Shown piece by piece: positions 1 through 13,019 of a stretch of 64,000 nucleotides of DNA. This stretch comes from Sipunculus nudus (Eukaryota; Annelida; Sipuncula; Golfingiida; Sipunculidae). The stretch lies in NCBI GenBank assembly GCA_026874595.1, contig CM049316.1, positions 37,371,695 to 37,435,694 on the forward strand, written 5' to 3'. The position numbers and the translations under genes were made by a program. The notes beneath the pieces were generated by a model. The model saw only the letters and a program-made list of their open reading frames with translations. It had not been told where the DNA came from and searched no databases. Each line of letters begins with the position of its first letter. The first letter of the stretch is position 1.

Positions 1-284
1 ATTTCAAAAACATGATTCTAGGTGTATCGCTCGATCTGTTAATTTTAGCCGAGTTAATTGAGGCGCCATTTAGTCATTTGACCACGTAAGTCTCTATCAG
101 ACTGAGGGCTAGAATCAGTTCTTTTTGAAAACGGCTATGTTAAATTTAGGAATGGCTTTTATGTATTCCTTGTTCATTTTTTAATGTTCTTCTTCAATCA
201 ATTCGACCAATACGATTTGAAAATTGAAATAATTCATATTCCACAAAATCAAAAAGTACATTTAAGAATCTCTTGATTAAGGAG

Positions 285-815
285 TGAGCATGATCACATT
301 GGAGACAGATGTCCAGAGTCCAGTTGTGTACAAAGGAACACAGGGGGCACGGACGTCCGGGGTACAGCTGTGAACCTGATTACAGTGCGATACGGACGTC
401 TTGGGTACCAGCTGTGAGGATTAAAACCGTGGATACATGCGAATTCGAAATTCCACCTGTGAGCATGAAAACAGTGGAGCCATGGACGTCATGGGCTGTG
501 AATTAAAAAAAGCAATGGAGACACGGGCGTCACGGGATCCAGCTGTAAAAGTGATCAGAGAGGAGACACAGACGTTCAGGGTTCCACCTGTGAAAGTGAT
601 CACAGTGGAGACATGGGCGTCACTGGGTCCAGCTGTGGACCTGATCGCAGTTTAGACAGGCGTCCCCGTTGTCAACTGTCACGGGGTCCAGCTGTGAACC
701 TGATCGCATTTTAGACAGGCGTCCCCGTTTTCCACTGTGAGCATAAAACAGTGGAGGAACAGACGTCCCTTTTTTCAAGTGTGAGCAAAACAATTAGGAG
801 ACAGGGACGTCCTTG
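285..815. repeat. Degenerate minisatellite, unit about 44 bp
   Basis: About 12 diverged units. Landmarks GACGTC/GGCGTC recur near 352, 394, 484, 524, 571, 615, 658, 718, 762 and 805, mostly 40-47 bp apart, followed by GGTCCAGCTGTGAAC and GTGATCACAGTGGAGAC. Short open frames here are by-products. Confidence 0.85.
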
Positions 816-1465
816 AGGTTGACCTCAATGCAGAATAAGGCCCAGGCACTTTACCTGTCTCCCAGTATTGAAGTTAATAATGGGCTGTTAGATTGACGTA
901 TGTATGACGTGTATTGCTGGGATACATTTTAAGCATATGCACATGCATTGTAAAATAAATTATGCATTTTCGTTAAACAATTAATTATCAGCCAACCGCA
1001 GGTGCACCAAGCATTTTTATAACATGAATACCACAATTTTGTAAAACAATTTTCTTTTACTCGCGCCATTGTAATACGGACTTTCCAGATGGGTATTTAG
1101 TATAAATTTTTATGATGAATGCTGATGCCTGAGAAAAAAAAGTAAAACCCGATATTATTGCAGTGATTTAAATTACTTACCACAGAGACTGTATAAAATG
1201 TCCATCCTTCCTTCTAGCACTTTCAAATGCTAAATGCAGAAAACTAGATTCTAGAAAATGACATATGGTCTGGGTAATGGCGTACATGTGAAAGGAAACA
1301 TCTGTGTTAAAACATTAATCATATTTAGGAGCGTATAAAGATAACCTACACGATGTGTAGGTGTTCGTCTATCATTACGGTACGTTATTGCACTGGTATA
1401 TTTTTATGGTGTTTGGCTATCTATTAACAGGCGGTGTAGCAATTTATCGTCCATGTATACCGCGT

Positions 1466-1740
1466 TTGTGGCTCAGGGGTAGAGCACAGGACACAAAGCC
1501 GGGAGATCGTGACTTCGAATCTCAGCCGAGGAGGTTAGATTTTTCATGGTCGCCCCCATCCAGGGTGAGCGCTGTGCAGGCTTTATCGGTAAGCTGTGCC
1601 CCACGGCCGTGTTTTAAACTCACAAAAGGAGTGCGTCTTTCGGGGGTTCCTCGGTGATATGGCCCAGCAGTGGGAAGGGTTTCACATCCAGGGCCCGAAG
1701 GTGCAGTAGTCAACGGGCCTGGTTAATGCCAGAATATAAA
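1466..1740 (+). mobile_element. Candidate tRNA-derived SINE
   Basis: Box A-like TGGCTCAGGGGT (1469-1480) and box B-like ACTTCGAATCT (1512-1522) are spaced as in a tRNA head. A tRNA-unrelated GC-richer body runs to about 1740 and differs in composition from AT-rich surroundings. No second copy found in this window, so the boundaries are approximate. Confidence 0.45.
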
Positions 1741-2239
1741 ATGGGAAAAAGCATGTGATACTGCCCTATCAATTAGTCTTAAACAGGAGTGGAATTCTGC
1801 AGATGACATACACTTAGTTAAGCTAGCATAAAAATGGAGGCGGTTACCTCGAACGAAAACATATAAAAAAAAATATCGATTATATATAGATGATCAGTCG
1901 TTTCCTTTAATCCATGATCTTATTTGCATTTTAGGCAAAAGTGATCAGAAAAAATTATGGATGCACATGTAAAGAAGTCACATCGTTCTGGCGATAATAT
2001 TCTAATCCTGTGAGAGATTCAAGACGAAATACAACATAGAGAACAGGATTAAAACTGACTTTTGCAGGAAATAACCCGCCCGTTACCTGGATATTTCAGG
2101 GTGATGTTCAGGTCACACTGAATTTACTCGGTCAACATTTTAATTGAGAATAAATGAATGAATTTATTTATTATAGGGTCATGTTCAATAACAAAAGAAG
2201 ATATACAATTAATATACAATTAACCGCCAGCGGTTTATA

Positions 2240-2790
2240 TATGACACTCAGTACTCAGTCGATAATGGTATGACAGGCGTAAAAACTGTCCTTTCTTATC
2301 GCCCATGCTTTGGCTACAAAGTCAATGACTTCTTTGACACAGTTTGTAAGCAGGTTTATACTTTGACCTTTATAGGAGATAATCCTAACAACTCGATTTC
2401 ACTGTTAGATATAGATTTGCAAAGTTCCTCTCTGATTTCATCATGTTTTTGACATGAGCATACGAACTCGATTTCGTCTTCAACTGAATTGTCCTTAGAC
2501 ATGGTGCATGTTCTTTCCTCGGGTTTTAATTTTCTATATTTACCTGTTATTGCGCCTCTTATGTTTTTAAACCTCCCAACTTCAATTTCTAAGGGTAAAA
2601 TTCAACATCGAAGCTTTGCCATTAAGGATCTCTTTGTCACGTTAAATAATGAATGACAAGGTTTCGGTACAGAATGAAGATTTTAATAATTCGTATATTC
2701 TTAGTTGTGGCTTCCGAGAAAATACCATATAGCCTAGTTCTGAACTTTGTCAATAGTCGCAGATTTACAGTGACCCCATACCTCACAAGC
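2240..2790 (-). pseudogene. Decayed non-LTR retrotransposon, 3' end of reverse-transcriptase ORF
   Basis: Minus-strand translation, with frameshifts, gives KPEERTCTMSKDNSVEDEIE, then a Cys-containing stretch and KHDEIREEL. That is the C-terminal zinc-knuckle pattern of LINE reverse transcriptases (RxCxxC..EDExHF..C..Y..R). Further on the frame gives a VIDFVAKAWAIRKDSF-like tail. Several stops; not functional. Confidence 0.6.
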
Positions 2791-2959
2791 AAACAACATT
2801 TTAAGTCCATTTCCATACAGCAGATTTCAATGTCATATAGAAGGTACATACCATTTAGATTTAAAGTTGAACATCGGTCGTTTTCTTATTCTTCTTTCAA
2901 TCATCGGACATTTTACTACCAATCACTGCCCCTATTTATTAAGCCTCGCCTCGCGCGAA

Positions 2960-2977
2960 GGGGGGGGGGGGGGGGGG
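2960..2977. repeat. Poly-G run (18 nt)
   Basis: Uninterrupted G tract; length unreliable in assemblies. Antisense it is a C tract. Confidence 0.9.
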
Positions 2978-5900
2978 CTTTTAGGGGTTGATAAATTTAT
3001 TTCTGTTTCCATTTTGGGTAAAATATTTTGTGGGTATCTAGGTCCCTAAGAGTGCAAAATCGTCGATTTCATGCTCTAGATCTCAAATATGGCCGATTGA
3101 ATTTTTTCCCACTATTATTTGCCCGAGATAACAAATTCCCACCTGTTATTACTTTTTACCTTGACCTTTATTTAAACAATATAATACCCTGGCCTTTATG
3201 CTAATGGAATACGCAAATTATGATAAAATTTAAAGGTTTTAATTTAAAATTAAATTAATGTATTTTTTAGTGCTCTAAATGTATGTAAATGCTCCCGGGG
3301 ATTCCAAATGGTTAAACAGAAGGAAATAATGTTACTTTCTCTCTTTATGTCGAATAAAAATACATGCATAGTAATTTTGAAATTATAATTGCAATTTTAG
3401 AATTTATGCATCATTTATTAATACCAGTGTTTATAATATAAAATATTAATCATATAGAAACGAGAAATAGTCAAAGGACTGCTGCCGGTATAATTAGTTA
3501 TGCCTGTTTTACTGTAAAGTATAACAGTTTCAGAATGAAAAGTTATCTTGCCCTTATTCACCTGTTTTTGTGTAAACCTGACAGCTGTAGCTTTATCGGT
3601 GCCATGTGTCTCGGTCAATTTATGGGATATGTTGGTCACGTGCATGCCTGGATACGCGTACTAACAAGGTTGAGATCGGACATTTTAGGTCCACGCGTGG
3701 TTCAGGTTAATGATAAGCAATCAAACGTCTTACATTGAGATCTAAAATGAGAAGTTATAGTCCAGTCTAAACATTAAAAAAAATGAGTAATACGTGTATG
3801 CATGTGTATTAAAAATCTACAGGGAATTTCGGGAATGGGCTAATGACGAATCGATAAGATTTTGGTGAGGATAAGGCACATATTCCGGATTAATTAACGT
3901 CAATAAGGAATTAAAAAAAAACGTACCGTCACTTATATTGTGCAAGAATGAACATGGGAATATGGACCGAATAAGTGAATGCAAACAGTTGGCGAAGGCT
4001 TGCATTCCTTAAAATGCATATTTCGTGTTAATTATAATTTCGTCAGCTTGAGACGCTTCATGTGAACATGTGTACAAAAGCTAACATTCACAGTATGTAT
4101 CCATAGCTTGCTCATGGAACTTACTCGGTATGCCCATATGGGTTGACCATAAATTAGTTATATAATTTGCAACCAGATGGCAGAACCGATCCCCTAATGG
4201 TCTCGGGGCAGCAAATAATTATGCCTCCGCAATGTGGTAACAGGTATAATGTTTAACCTTTTTTAGAATTTCATTTGTCTGTAAGCAGTTTTAAAGTTCT
4301 GAACAGATTTTGTTGAAATTATGAGGAATGTATCAAGGAACAAACCTTTAAATTTAAGAGATTAGACAATCTGGGTCAACAACATAGATTTTTTTATTCA
4401 AAGCCTTGCTTTTCGTGCTGAAACAACAAATATATCTTTTGTCTCTGTGGATGCCATTGTTATAGAGAGCTAGCCAGTGAATGCAGTTGTTGAATTGTAA
4501 CATATAAACTGTGGCTGGCTGAACATTCGTGTGGTTAAATTTTTTGCGATTTTTACCTTTTCTGTGTTTCGCGAGTGTTCCCATTCGCGATCTGAAAATA
4601 ATAAAGACCTATACACAGAGTATAACATTTTTCATGTGAATCAATCAAATCAATATTACGTGCAGAAAATCTAATTAACAAAAAAAATTGTTCGTTACTA
4701 GCAAACAATTTGAAAAATTTAATAGAATTTAAAATATCAATTTTTTTAACATACACGATTTATTATTATTCATAATGTCAGATTTTAACTATTCACCTTT
4801 TAAAGCATTACTTATTATTATATTATTATATCGCGAATATCGCGAATTTGAAACCGTTGCGAACAAAAAGGCACCAGCAGTAAGTTATTATAACCTGTGT
4901 TTCTGTGTAGTTAATTAGGAAACTGGCGGGGGTTACGGTCTTTGACCACTTTCCTGTTTAATTTAATGCCTGAGATATTATTAAAGCGTAATGACTGGGC
5001 AAGGCTGTCCGACAACAGAATAATGTAAAATAATTTTAAATTACTTCCGCTGTTTTATCAGCTATCAGCACGCACAATGGTGTTAAACATAAAACAGTGT
5101 TTGAGATAATTGGCATGTTAATGAGCAGAACCAGAGGACCTGCTGTCATTAATTACACAACACATTTTCATCCTATTTTCTTGGTGCAGATAAATTAACC
5201 TAAATTAAGTTCGTGGTACACATCAATGGTAAATGAGCATCCGTTAGTGCAGAGAGGGGGTGCTAATAATAACAATGATGTGTGGGGAGAAAGCGCATCT
5301 TATGAATCCGGAAGTTTCGCATGAGATAAGCGTGCATGTAATATAAATATTGTCACAGATCCCATGCACGGTACCCTTATCGTGACAAGCAGCTGTGGTG
5401 AACATCTGTATGTGGTAGACTTCAAAGGAATCGTGCTAATTACAACAAGTGGCGTGAGTATATAGTTTGTTTATGTGATATCTTTCAGTAGGGTGTGTTT
5501 GTGTGAGAGGGCGTTTATGCGTTTGTGAGTTTAAGAATGCAGCAGTTTCCGAGAGCTAAACCCGAAATTACATAATAATATGAATATATGAAATTTCGTT
5601 TTTTCCCATTTTATGCGGTCACCTATAAACCAGAAAGAAAGTTTCGTTTATTCTAAAGTTCTTGGTTTGCTAGGTAAATTAAATAAATATCCCACGGACA
5701 TTCTATCTATATGCACAAAACCACACATAGCTTATTTACACCACAATTCCTTGATTTATATATGCGTGTGTATGTGTACATGTTTTTGAAAGAAACATGA
5801 ACAGATCATCATTTTTAGGGTTTTCTTTTTACGTTAAGATTGCAAAAGACAAGGACCTCAGACAACCATCCCTTGACCTCCCCTGCGACTGCCCTAACTC

Positions 5901-6600
5901 TAATCTACATTCCACAGACTAGACATTCATTTTTTAGGTGGGGACCTGAAATTTCTCAGACAAGCGATTATTCACACTCAGGAGTTTTTATGGCCCGCAT
6001 AAAAGTTTCCCATGGTTAAGTCATACTGAAAGTTTATACTTGCTTTGGAAACTTTCCACTTGAGACTGAAATGTGTTATTTACAGGGAAGATCTTTATAA
6101 TTATAACGGTTATCTTTATAAATTAAACGGTACTTTGTGTTATGCCTTGCAAGGAGTTTTATACAAGGTCAAATCAGACCAACGAGTAGATAGAACCTGG
6201 ACATGGGACCCGAATATTTTTGTTCTTAATAAAAAAATAACCAGCGTCAATACAAAGTTGGGTACGGTGATGTCCTTGATGATGTGTTTAAAGAATAAAT
6301 ATGAAAACATATTGTCACTGTAAAATTCTATTTTGAGTTTTGGTCAACATTCATAGTGTATCACATGTGGACTCATTGGCTCACACATACATACATTGTT
6401 ATTGTAATGTCATTCATGTATGTAGTTTTGTTTTTGTTGTTGATAATCGTAAACATAATCATGTGCTACTTCAAATGACCAGAATATTAGAAGAAAGCCA
6501 ATATGTGATTATTGTATATAAAAATAGATGATCTATTATTTTTTCTGTTATTACATTATGTTCGAGGTATTCATGACTATTATAAGAAAAGAAAAATATT
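2978..6600. other. No gene seen
   Basis: AT-rich sequence without a supportable exon, apart from a dispersed-repeat fragment at 4149-4186. Open frames are short and lack coding character. Confidence 0.6.
4149..4186 (+). repeat. Dispersed repeat fragment with CCAGATGGC core (copy 1)
   Basis: Shares TAAATTAGTTATaTaaTTTGC and aACCAGATGGC with copies at 12801-12836 and 23940-23974. Confidence 0.6.
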
Positions 6601-6609
6601 AAGCTGATC

Positions 6610-8530
6610 ATCAAAACAGAGTATGGCCAGGGAAATCTCCATGATACAGGAAACCCACTCAGTTGAAAATGATGAAAATTTCAGGAAGAAACAGTGGCGA
6701 GGTGATGAGTATTTTGCCCATTGTTTATCTCTAAGTGCAGGAGTAAGTATATTATAGTTGATTTAGAAGAGATTAATAAATATATAAATAAAAAAGGAAG
6801 AGTTCTTATTATACAGTGTTCAATATAAGGAATCCAATTTCTTATTATTAATTCCTACGCTCCAAACACAGAGTAAGAACAAGTACAGCTTTACTCTAAT
6901 CTTTTTTTAAATTTAGCATAGAAAATGAACTAAGGTTGATCTGGGGAGTAGACTTTAATTTCCATTTTAGTGAAATAGACGGTAAGGGTGGTAATGTTCA
7001 TAACTTAAAATCAAAGTCAATTCTTGCAGTACTTGCAGTGATGGACCAGCTCGATTTATGTGATATATGGCGAGTAAGGGACGAAAAATTGAAAAGATTT
7101 GCATGGCGATCAACACGTCCACTGATACAAAGGCGTTTAGATTATTTCTTTATTATAAAATTTTAAAAATGTATTGAATATATAGAAGGGTAGATCACTC
7201 ACTGTTTACGGACGCATAGAGGTAGTTAGGTAACTAGCTGTTTCTAATGTACTATATGTAATGAATATGCCCGAATCTTCTTAAAGGTTATGTGATGAAG
7301 TACAAGTTACTACAAATAAATTCGTTTGGAAAAATAGTAGGGCTGAGGTAAAATTTAGCACAAAAATTGGGTCGTAAACTCTGGGCGGATTAGAGCTACC
7401 AAATATGGATATACGATATAAAACACATAATAATATGGATAGCTAATCTTATCAGGGAATTTAAAGGAACAGCTAGAAAATACTTGATATAAAGTGTAAA
7501 GCTATCGGTGGTTTAGATGGAAAACACCAAAACTATGATTTTACATGTTTTCCGATGTCCTGTGCTCCACAAACTACTATAGATAGATATAAAAGGTCAA
7601 TACTTATCGAATAACAAATATAAATTGGTTAATATTCTATCAGTATTTTTATCGCGGCCTCTTTGATATGAATGTAAATATTTAAGGGATTAAATCGATG
7701 AAAATGTTAATTTCAAAGCATTTATGAAACTCGATTTCGCCAAAAGAAGTACAACAATGGAACTGAGCATGTTTTCACTTAACCGCCTTATATGTGCTAA
7801 ACCAAGTGATTGGAAGGAAAAACTCAAATTGTTGTTAGGATTATGATGAGACAATTAAGAAGAATATTGGTAAAAATTATATAGTAGAACAGTGTATCAA
7901 AAGCTGGTCAGCTATTTGTTTAAACAACCTACATATGTGAATATATACTACGGGATAACGGGTTGGAGGATTGGCAACAAGCATATAAAGGAATATAGTT
8001 ACACTCACGAAACATAGTTTCGTGAGTGTCAGTTTAAAATTATAAATCATTATCTATACTTGTCCACAAGGAACTTTATAATTTGGAACTTGGCAAACTC
8101 CCCTAAGGAGTACTGCTTTGTCTATTATGAATCAATTTTACATTTACTGTATTATTGTAATACAGCAAGGGACCTCAATATAAAAATGGTTGAGTGGTTG
8201 AAAGCGGTAAATCTTATTTTGCCAGTCTATAATCTATGTTATATTTTATATGGTAGTTTTTTAGTGACTATTCATAATATGTTGATAAATAATGTGATGT
8301 AATTCTATATGTATAAATATGTATTATATAGCAGAAGATGTGAAAAACATGGAAATTTTTTTGAGGTATTCAGAATTAAATTAAAAGATATGCAAAATAC
8401 TGAATATCTCATAGCATGTAAAAATATTAAATTATACCTTCATCTTAGAAATAGACATCAGTTAATCAGCTATTCCGCTGATGTGTATTTATGTAATTAT
8501 GTTTTCCCCTCATGTAGGATGTATTGAATG
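6610..8530 (+). pseudogene. Decayed L1/Tx1-like LINE ORF2
   Basis: Endonuclease remnants: an MQETH-like block near 6640, then 6936-7166 encoding WGVDFNFHFSEID, CDIWRVRDE, FAWRSTRP and RRLDYFF, matching the GDFN, DIWR and RLDYFL motifs of apurinic-type LINE endonucleases. The reverse-transcriptase core is mostly deleted. Around 7310-7440 FVWKNSRAEVK and GGLELPNMDIRYK match the post-RT region. At 8060-8300 a zf-RVT-like segment (EYCFVYYESILHLLYYC) and C-terminal tail follow. Multiple stops and deletions show it is dead. Confidence 0.75.
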
Positions 8531-9075
8531 TCAGGTTTGTATATGTGTCCTTGTCATTATATGTATCTATGTTAAATGTTTGTAGACAACATCTGTATGT
8601 GTTGTAATAAAATATATTTAAAAAAAGGACCCTGACAATAAAGTTCTCCTGGGAACCGTTCAAGTCTTCCCCTGGCTCCACTCCAAAGAACCCTTAAAGA
8701 TTCTTCCTGGAACCATTTTTATTCTAATTCTAAGGGTGAAGCGTAAACACGCATTCATATCTACAGTGGAGACCAAGAAGTCATAATTAATCAAATATTT
8801 CCTGCGAAATTCATTCAGTACACAAGCTCTTAATTAAAAGTGACTAATTTTTCTTTGGTAAGGGATTTAACAAAATTTGTAGTTCTTTTGTATAAACAAT
8901 ATTAATTATACCCACACAACGAGTCAATAAAGGTCACACTCATTTGTCAGTTATCAGTTTAGACCAAATCACTTTCAGTTCAAGAAGAGGGATTTAATGG
9001 GTGTGTTCACGGCGCTTTGCACCCCGAATGGGATGATCAATTAGTTTGAACATGATCCAGTTTCCCAGTACTTTG
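8531..9075. other. No gene seen
   Basis: AT-rich spacer between the dead LINE and the possible promoter at 9.08 kb. No coding or repeat signal I can support. Confidence 0.5.
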
Positions 9076-9079
9076 TTTA

Positions 9080-9087
9080 ATATAAAG
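9080..9087 (+). promoter_or_regulatory. Possible TATA box upstream of the small membrane protein
   Basis: ATATAAAG followed by moderately GC-rich sequence and a possible donor (AAG then GTACTA) near 9260. It could start a 5' UTR exon spliced to the acceptor at 9765. Weak evidence. Confidence 0.25.
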
Positions 9088-9853
9088 CACCCGCTGCACA
9101 TCATTTTTGTTCCCCTCTCATTTATGTATTACATACTGTAAATACTCTGCAGTCGCACACTTTGGCTTAGCTGAGAGATGGAGGGGAGTTTATCCGTAGG
9201 GCTTATTGGCTTAAGTTGCTCGTGCTGACTCTCAAAAGTCCCAGCAAAAAGGCACGAAGGTACTATCTTGGTTTGAGCCAAATAGAACCAAACCACGGGC
9301 ATGAAAGCTGTGCGTAATGTTAGTCACCTGTGTTTGGGTTCAGTTAGCCAGTATCACTGGTTTGGTCAAATTGAATTAAATACGAGTCAGCTGTCTTGAC
9401 ACGAACTTCACAGATAAAGAAAAGGTAGATTATTCTTGCTTTTATCACTTTGAAGTTAACCAGATATGATTTTTATTGAAAATGATCAGGACCCGAACTC
9501 TCAGTGTGATTTATTGCCGCGAGGTGGTGCATGTAAGGTGGAAAACATTTTTTAACGTTTGAATTCTAATGACCTCTAAAGAATGTAGTGTGGCTTATTT
9601 GCAGCAAATACTATTTAAGTAAATATTGATAAAATAATAGGTATTGTATCATATATTTCCTTATGTTGGTGCACATTGTCAGATGTATAATTCTTTACCG
9701 TTTCAATACTTTAAATCTTGTTAGGGAAGCAGTAGAAACTTAAGTATTTCTGCTTATGTTTTCAGATAATCATCGTCAGTGAAGTGGAACGTTTTCCGGT
9801 CGATGTTATTTCCGGTGCGTGGTCCTGTGGACAGTTTGACACATTTTGAAAGT

Positions 9854-10405
9854 ATGCGATACTGTTCTTTCTATCTATTATTGGTAACGCATGGATCGGC
9901 CATAACATCTGAGGACGCGCTTGCTTCTGTTGAGGTCAGTAGGTACATCCAGAAATCGTATGGTGCATATTGTGAAGTTCAGCCGAATCGACTTATCAGA
10001 TGTTGTATCTTCGGTTTAGAAGCTCAAGGAGAACAGTCTTTAATATGTAAAACTAGGACTGTTCGATACTGGAGGAAGCGAAGTTTACTAAAATCTGAAT
10101 CATATGATAATCACATCAGAATGAAGCGACAGGCTGAACAATATAACCTGACTAGTCAACCATTGTATACTTTAAATATGTCGACGACTGGAAAAGAGGA
10201 TATAATAACGCACGAGATAAACCCTACGAGTAGGAACGGCCAGAGTGTTTCCACGGAAAACCCACCAAATGCAAACAAACAATACATAATTGGCGCTGTG
10301 GTTGGTGTTGGTGTATTAGTGTTTTTCTTACTGGTTATATTCTTTTATCTCCGCCATCGTATGCGGCCCAAACCGGAACCAATGCCCGAGGTCCCCATAC
10401 GATAA
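9854..10405 (+). CDS. Unrecognised single-pass type I membrane protein (183 aa)
   Basis: Single open exon. An in-frame stop at 9767-9769 follows an acceptor-like TTTTCAG (to 9765), so the exon probably begins at 9766 with 5' UTR. ATG 9854 is chosen over ATG 9803 because it has A at -3 and puts a hydrophobic signal peptide (residues 1-16) at the N-terminus. Ectodomain about 17-143 with four cysteines (40, 50, 51, 65), dibasic sites (RKR 74-76) and two N-glycosylation sequons (NLT 98, NMS 108). Transmembrane helix 144-165, then a stop-transfer RHRMRPK and a short Pro-rich tail. No family recognised. The combined signal peptide, sequons, membrane segment and basic stop-transfer make a chance frame unlikely. 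Upstream non-coding exon(s) expected. Confidence 0.6.
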   Translation: MRYCSFYLLLVTHGSAITSEDALASVEVSRYIQKSYGAYCEVQPNRLIRCCIFGLEAQGEQSLICKTRTVRYWRKRSLLKSESYDNHIRMKRQAEQYNLTSQPLYTLNMSTTGKEDIITHEINPTSRNGQSVSTENPPNANKQYIIGAVVGVGVLVFFLLVIFFYLRHRMRPKPEPMPEVPIR

Positions 10406-10840
10406 AGATGAAACCACGCCCGCATGGCACAGCTTTGAGTTCCTTATTCACATTTTTACCCACAGGCACACAGACAGTATATGACAAAGTTGGAATTACC
10501 AAACGCTTGGCACCCGAGGGAGTGTTATCTTTTTTTTTCATTTTATTCATGGCATGATTCCAGTTGATTTATCGAATGTTTGTTTAGTTGCTTTTATATA
10601 CCAACAAGCTTAGAAAGTGTCTTTATAAAAAAAAGTCATTTGCAAAGGAAAGTGCTTTTATTTATTGAGCTATGTTTATCCTTACAAAATCCTGGCAACT
10701 TCATATCATAGATATGATAATACTCTGAAATATTTCCAAGAATTCGACATGACAATAATATTTAAGGTTACCAGGAGGTTAAGAGGGGACGTGTTTTTTT
10801 GTATGATGTTAACATTTGGGAGGCTTTTTTTTTTGCGTGG

Positions 10841-10841
<1 letters not shown>

Positions 10842-10918
<77 letters not shown>
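10842..10918. repeat. (TA)n microsatellite
   Basis: About 38 uninterrupted TA repeats. Flanking frames rich in Ile-Tyr are artefacts. Confidence 0.98.
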
Positions 10919-10922
<4 letters not shown>

Positions 10923-12975
10923 ATGACAATATAAAAAAAATCTGCCAAGATCATTAAGCACCAACCGATGTAACTAATAAATAGAGACAAACATATCCTG
11001 GTACATATTTGAAGTAAATAGAACATACAGTGTGTTTAAGGGTTCATTGAAGTTGTATATTCATTAACATTGTGAAATGTTGAATATTGAAAAATACATG
11101 GATGTGTGGTATATATTATATACCGGTAGAGATGTGTTCGTAGTATACATTATGTACAGTTTGATAAGCGCCAGAGAATGGACGAGATATGGGAATGATA
11201 TTTATTTATGGGGTGCTTGACCAAATCGTCAAATAGATTCATGTTAGCTCCACGTATATATATGTATATGTGTGTGTGTGTGTCAATGTGTGTGTGTATG
11301 GGGGTGAAATATACGATTCATTTAGCTGTCAACTGGTGTTTTTCATCAATGTTACATTTAGTTTATAGTCTAGCTATGATAGTATCTATATGAAAGTATC
11401 TATGGCACAAGGAAGTGTGAACAATATCACGAGGAAAATGACAAGAATAATTTACAATCATTTTATCACTGGTAGACACATAACACATACCCACAGTGCA
11501 AACAGGAGAGTGAATAATACATGCCGTGTGTTTTGCTTGTATTTAACTGCCTTATTAATCCTGTCAAGAGTATAAATAAAATATAGAGTCAATTATAATA
11601 TCTAGCATAATTACTCGCCTTGCGTAGTTTATGTAATTCGTGATAGATGACGCTTCATTAGCTCTTGATAAGGTGGAATTTCTCCGGATTTATGGGGGCA
11701 ATATGGGAAATGATTCCTTAGTACACTCTTGGCATCGTTAACGACAGTCCAGGACCAAAACAAGGACATTTCCGTGGCGTAGACACACAGGAGTTGCGTG
11801 AAAAAGCGAGTGGTACCACCGTCACTTACAATATAGATTATCCTTGGCTAAAACAACTCTGCATAATAAATTTTGTTAATGGCTCCAGTACATCAAGCAC
11901 GGCACTGCTTGATATGACCAAATGAGCAACACAATGTTTTGATTATTTTCAAATGATTTAGAGAGTCCTACCCTACTCAGGCCAAGTCGCTGAGCCTAAA
12001 ACAAGGAGACACTTTCTGTTAGGTATAGTTTCCTTTTCTTTTTACCGTTCCCTGCGTGAATTCGTCTGTGCAACTCAACACCAGATGACATAAGATAAGG
12101 CCAAAGCGATCATGTACATTCGATATTATGGATATTATAACACCAACAATCAATTAAGTACGTTGCACAATCCATTCTTCTTTTCTCTAACATCGCCAAC
12201 GATATTTCACCCAGTCTTTCGTTTTCCTCTCTTCATTTCATCCACTGCTTCATCTTTTCTTAACAATTTCTTTCTCAAAAGTTCTTCAATCCTTTCTTGA
12301 CATTGTCCGTGAACAGGCAGGAATGAATGCTAGTGAAGAAACGAGTACTTGAGTACCTGGGACACTCAAAACGAGTGTACTAGTCCAAAATAATATCATG
12401 CCTTTATGTATTCATTATCGTAGGGCTACGAACTTCATTTGGTATTAATTAGCTAGAGCTTACGTGACCTGTTTTGATACATGTATAGCTACAAACAACA
12501 GTTCAGATACTTTTTGTGACGATAAACAGAATATAAACACATTTCGATTAATATTTTCACGGTGTTGTCATAGCAATGGGTGGTGGATTCCGAGCTGTGT
12601 TATAGCTGTCGGGTACTGAAGTTCAGCATTTGCAACCCTGTTTCATCACGAATGAATATAGACCTACCAGACCGTACTTAATTACGTATGCCAATAAAAT
12701 ATGTAATAAAAAATGTGATCCCATGTAATGTAGACGTAAATGGGTCCGGAACTTTATGCTGGTTCATATACATGTCCTGGTAAAGCTTGACGGCCAGGGA
12801 ACCATAAATTAGTTATTTGATTTGCCACCAGATGACTGTACCATACATCAATGTAGCCAGTGTACATGTAAGTCGTATTTGCTGTACTGACTAGTCGACT
12901 GTGCCAGTCTACAACAAATACACTGGCAATGGAACTGCTCTATAAAAAGCCGACTTAACAGCCTGAATTATACAT
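10919..12975. other. No gene seen
   Basis: No exon-like segment. It contains short GT-rich tracts (11270-11300) and one dispersed-repeat fragment (12801-12836). Confidence 0.55.
12801..12836 (+). repeat. Dispersed repeat fragment with CCACCAGATG core (copy 2)
   Basis: TAAATTAGTTATTTGATTTG followed by CCACCAGATGAC; same family as 4149-4186 and 23940-23974. Confidence 0.6.
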
Positions 12976-12981
12976 TTTATT
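12976..12981 (-). terminator. Poly(A) signal after duplicate terminal exon 11b
   Basis: AATAAA on the minus strand about 39 nt past the TAA stop at 13020-13022. It supports 11b being a usable alternative 3' end. Confidence 0.6.
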
Positions 12982-13019
12982 TAAGATTTAAAGACAGCCT
13001 TGTGTATATCTCCAGTGCC

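Noticed and set aside
9779-9853. Extended N-terminus of the small membrane protein from 9779
   Set aside because: The codon at 9779 is GTG, not ATG; ATG 9803 has weak context and would bury the signal peptide. ATG 9854 preferred.
10665-11026. Open frames on both strands across 10.7-11.0 kb
   Set aside because: They are (TA)n read as Ile-Tyr; no coding character outside the repeat.
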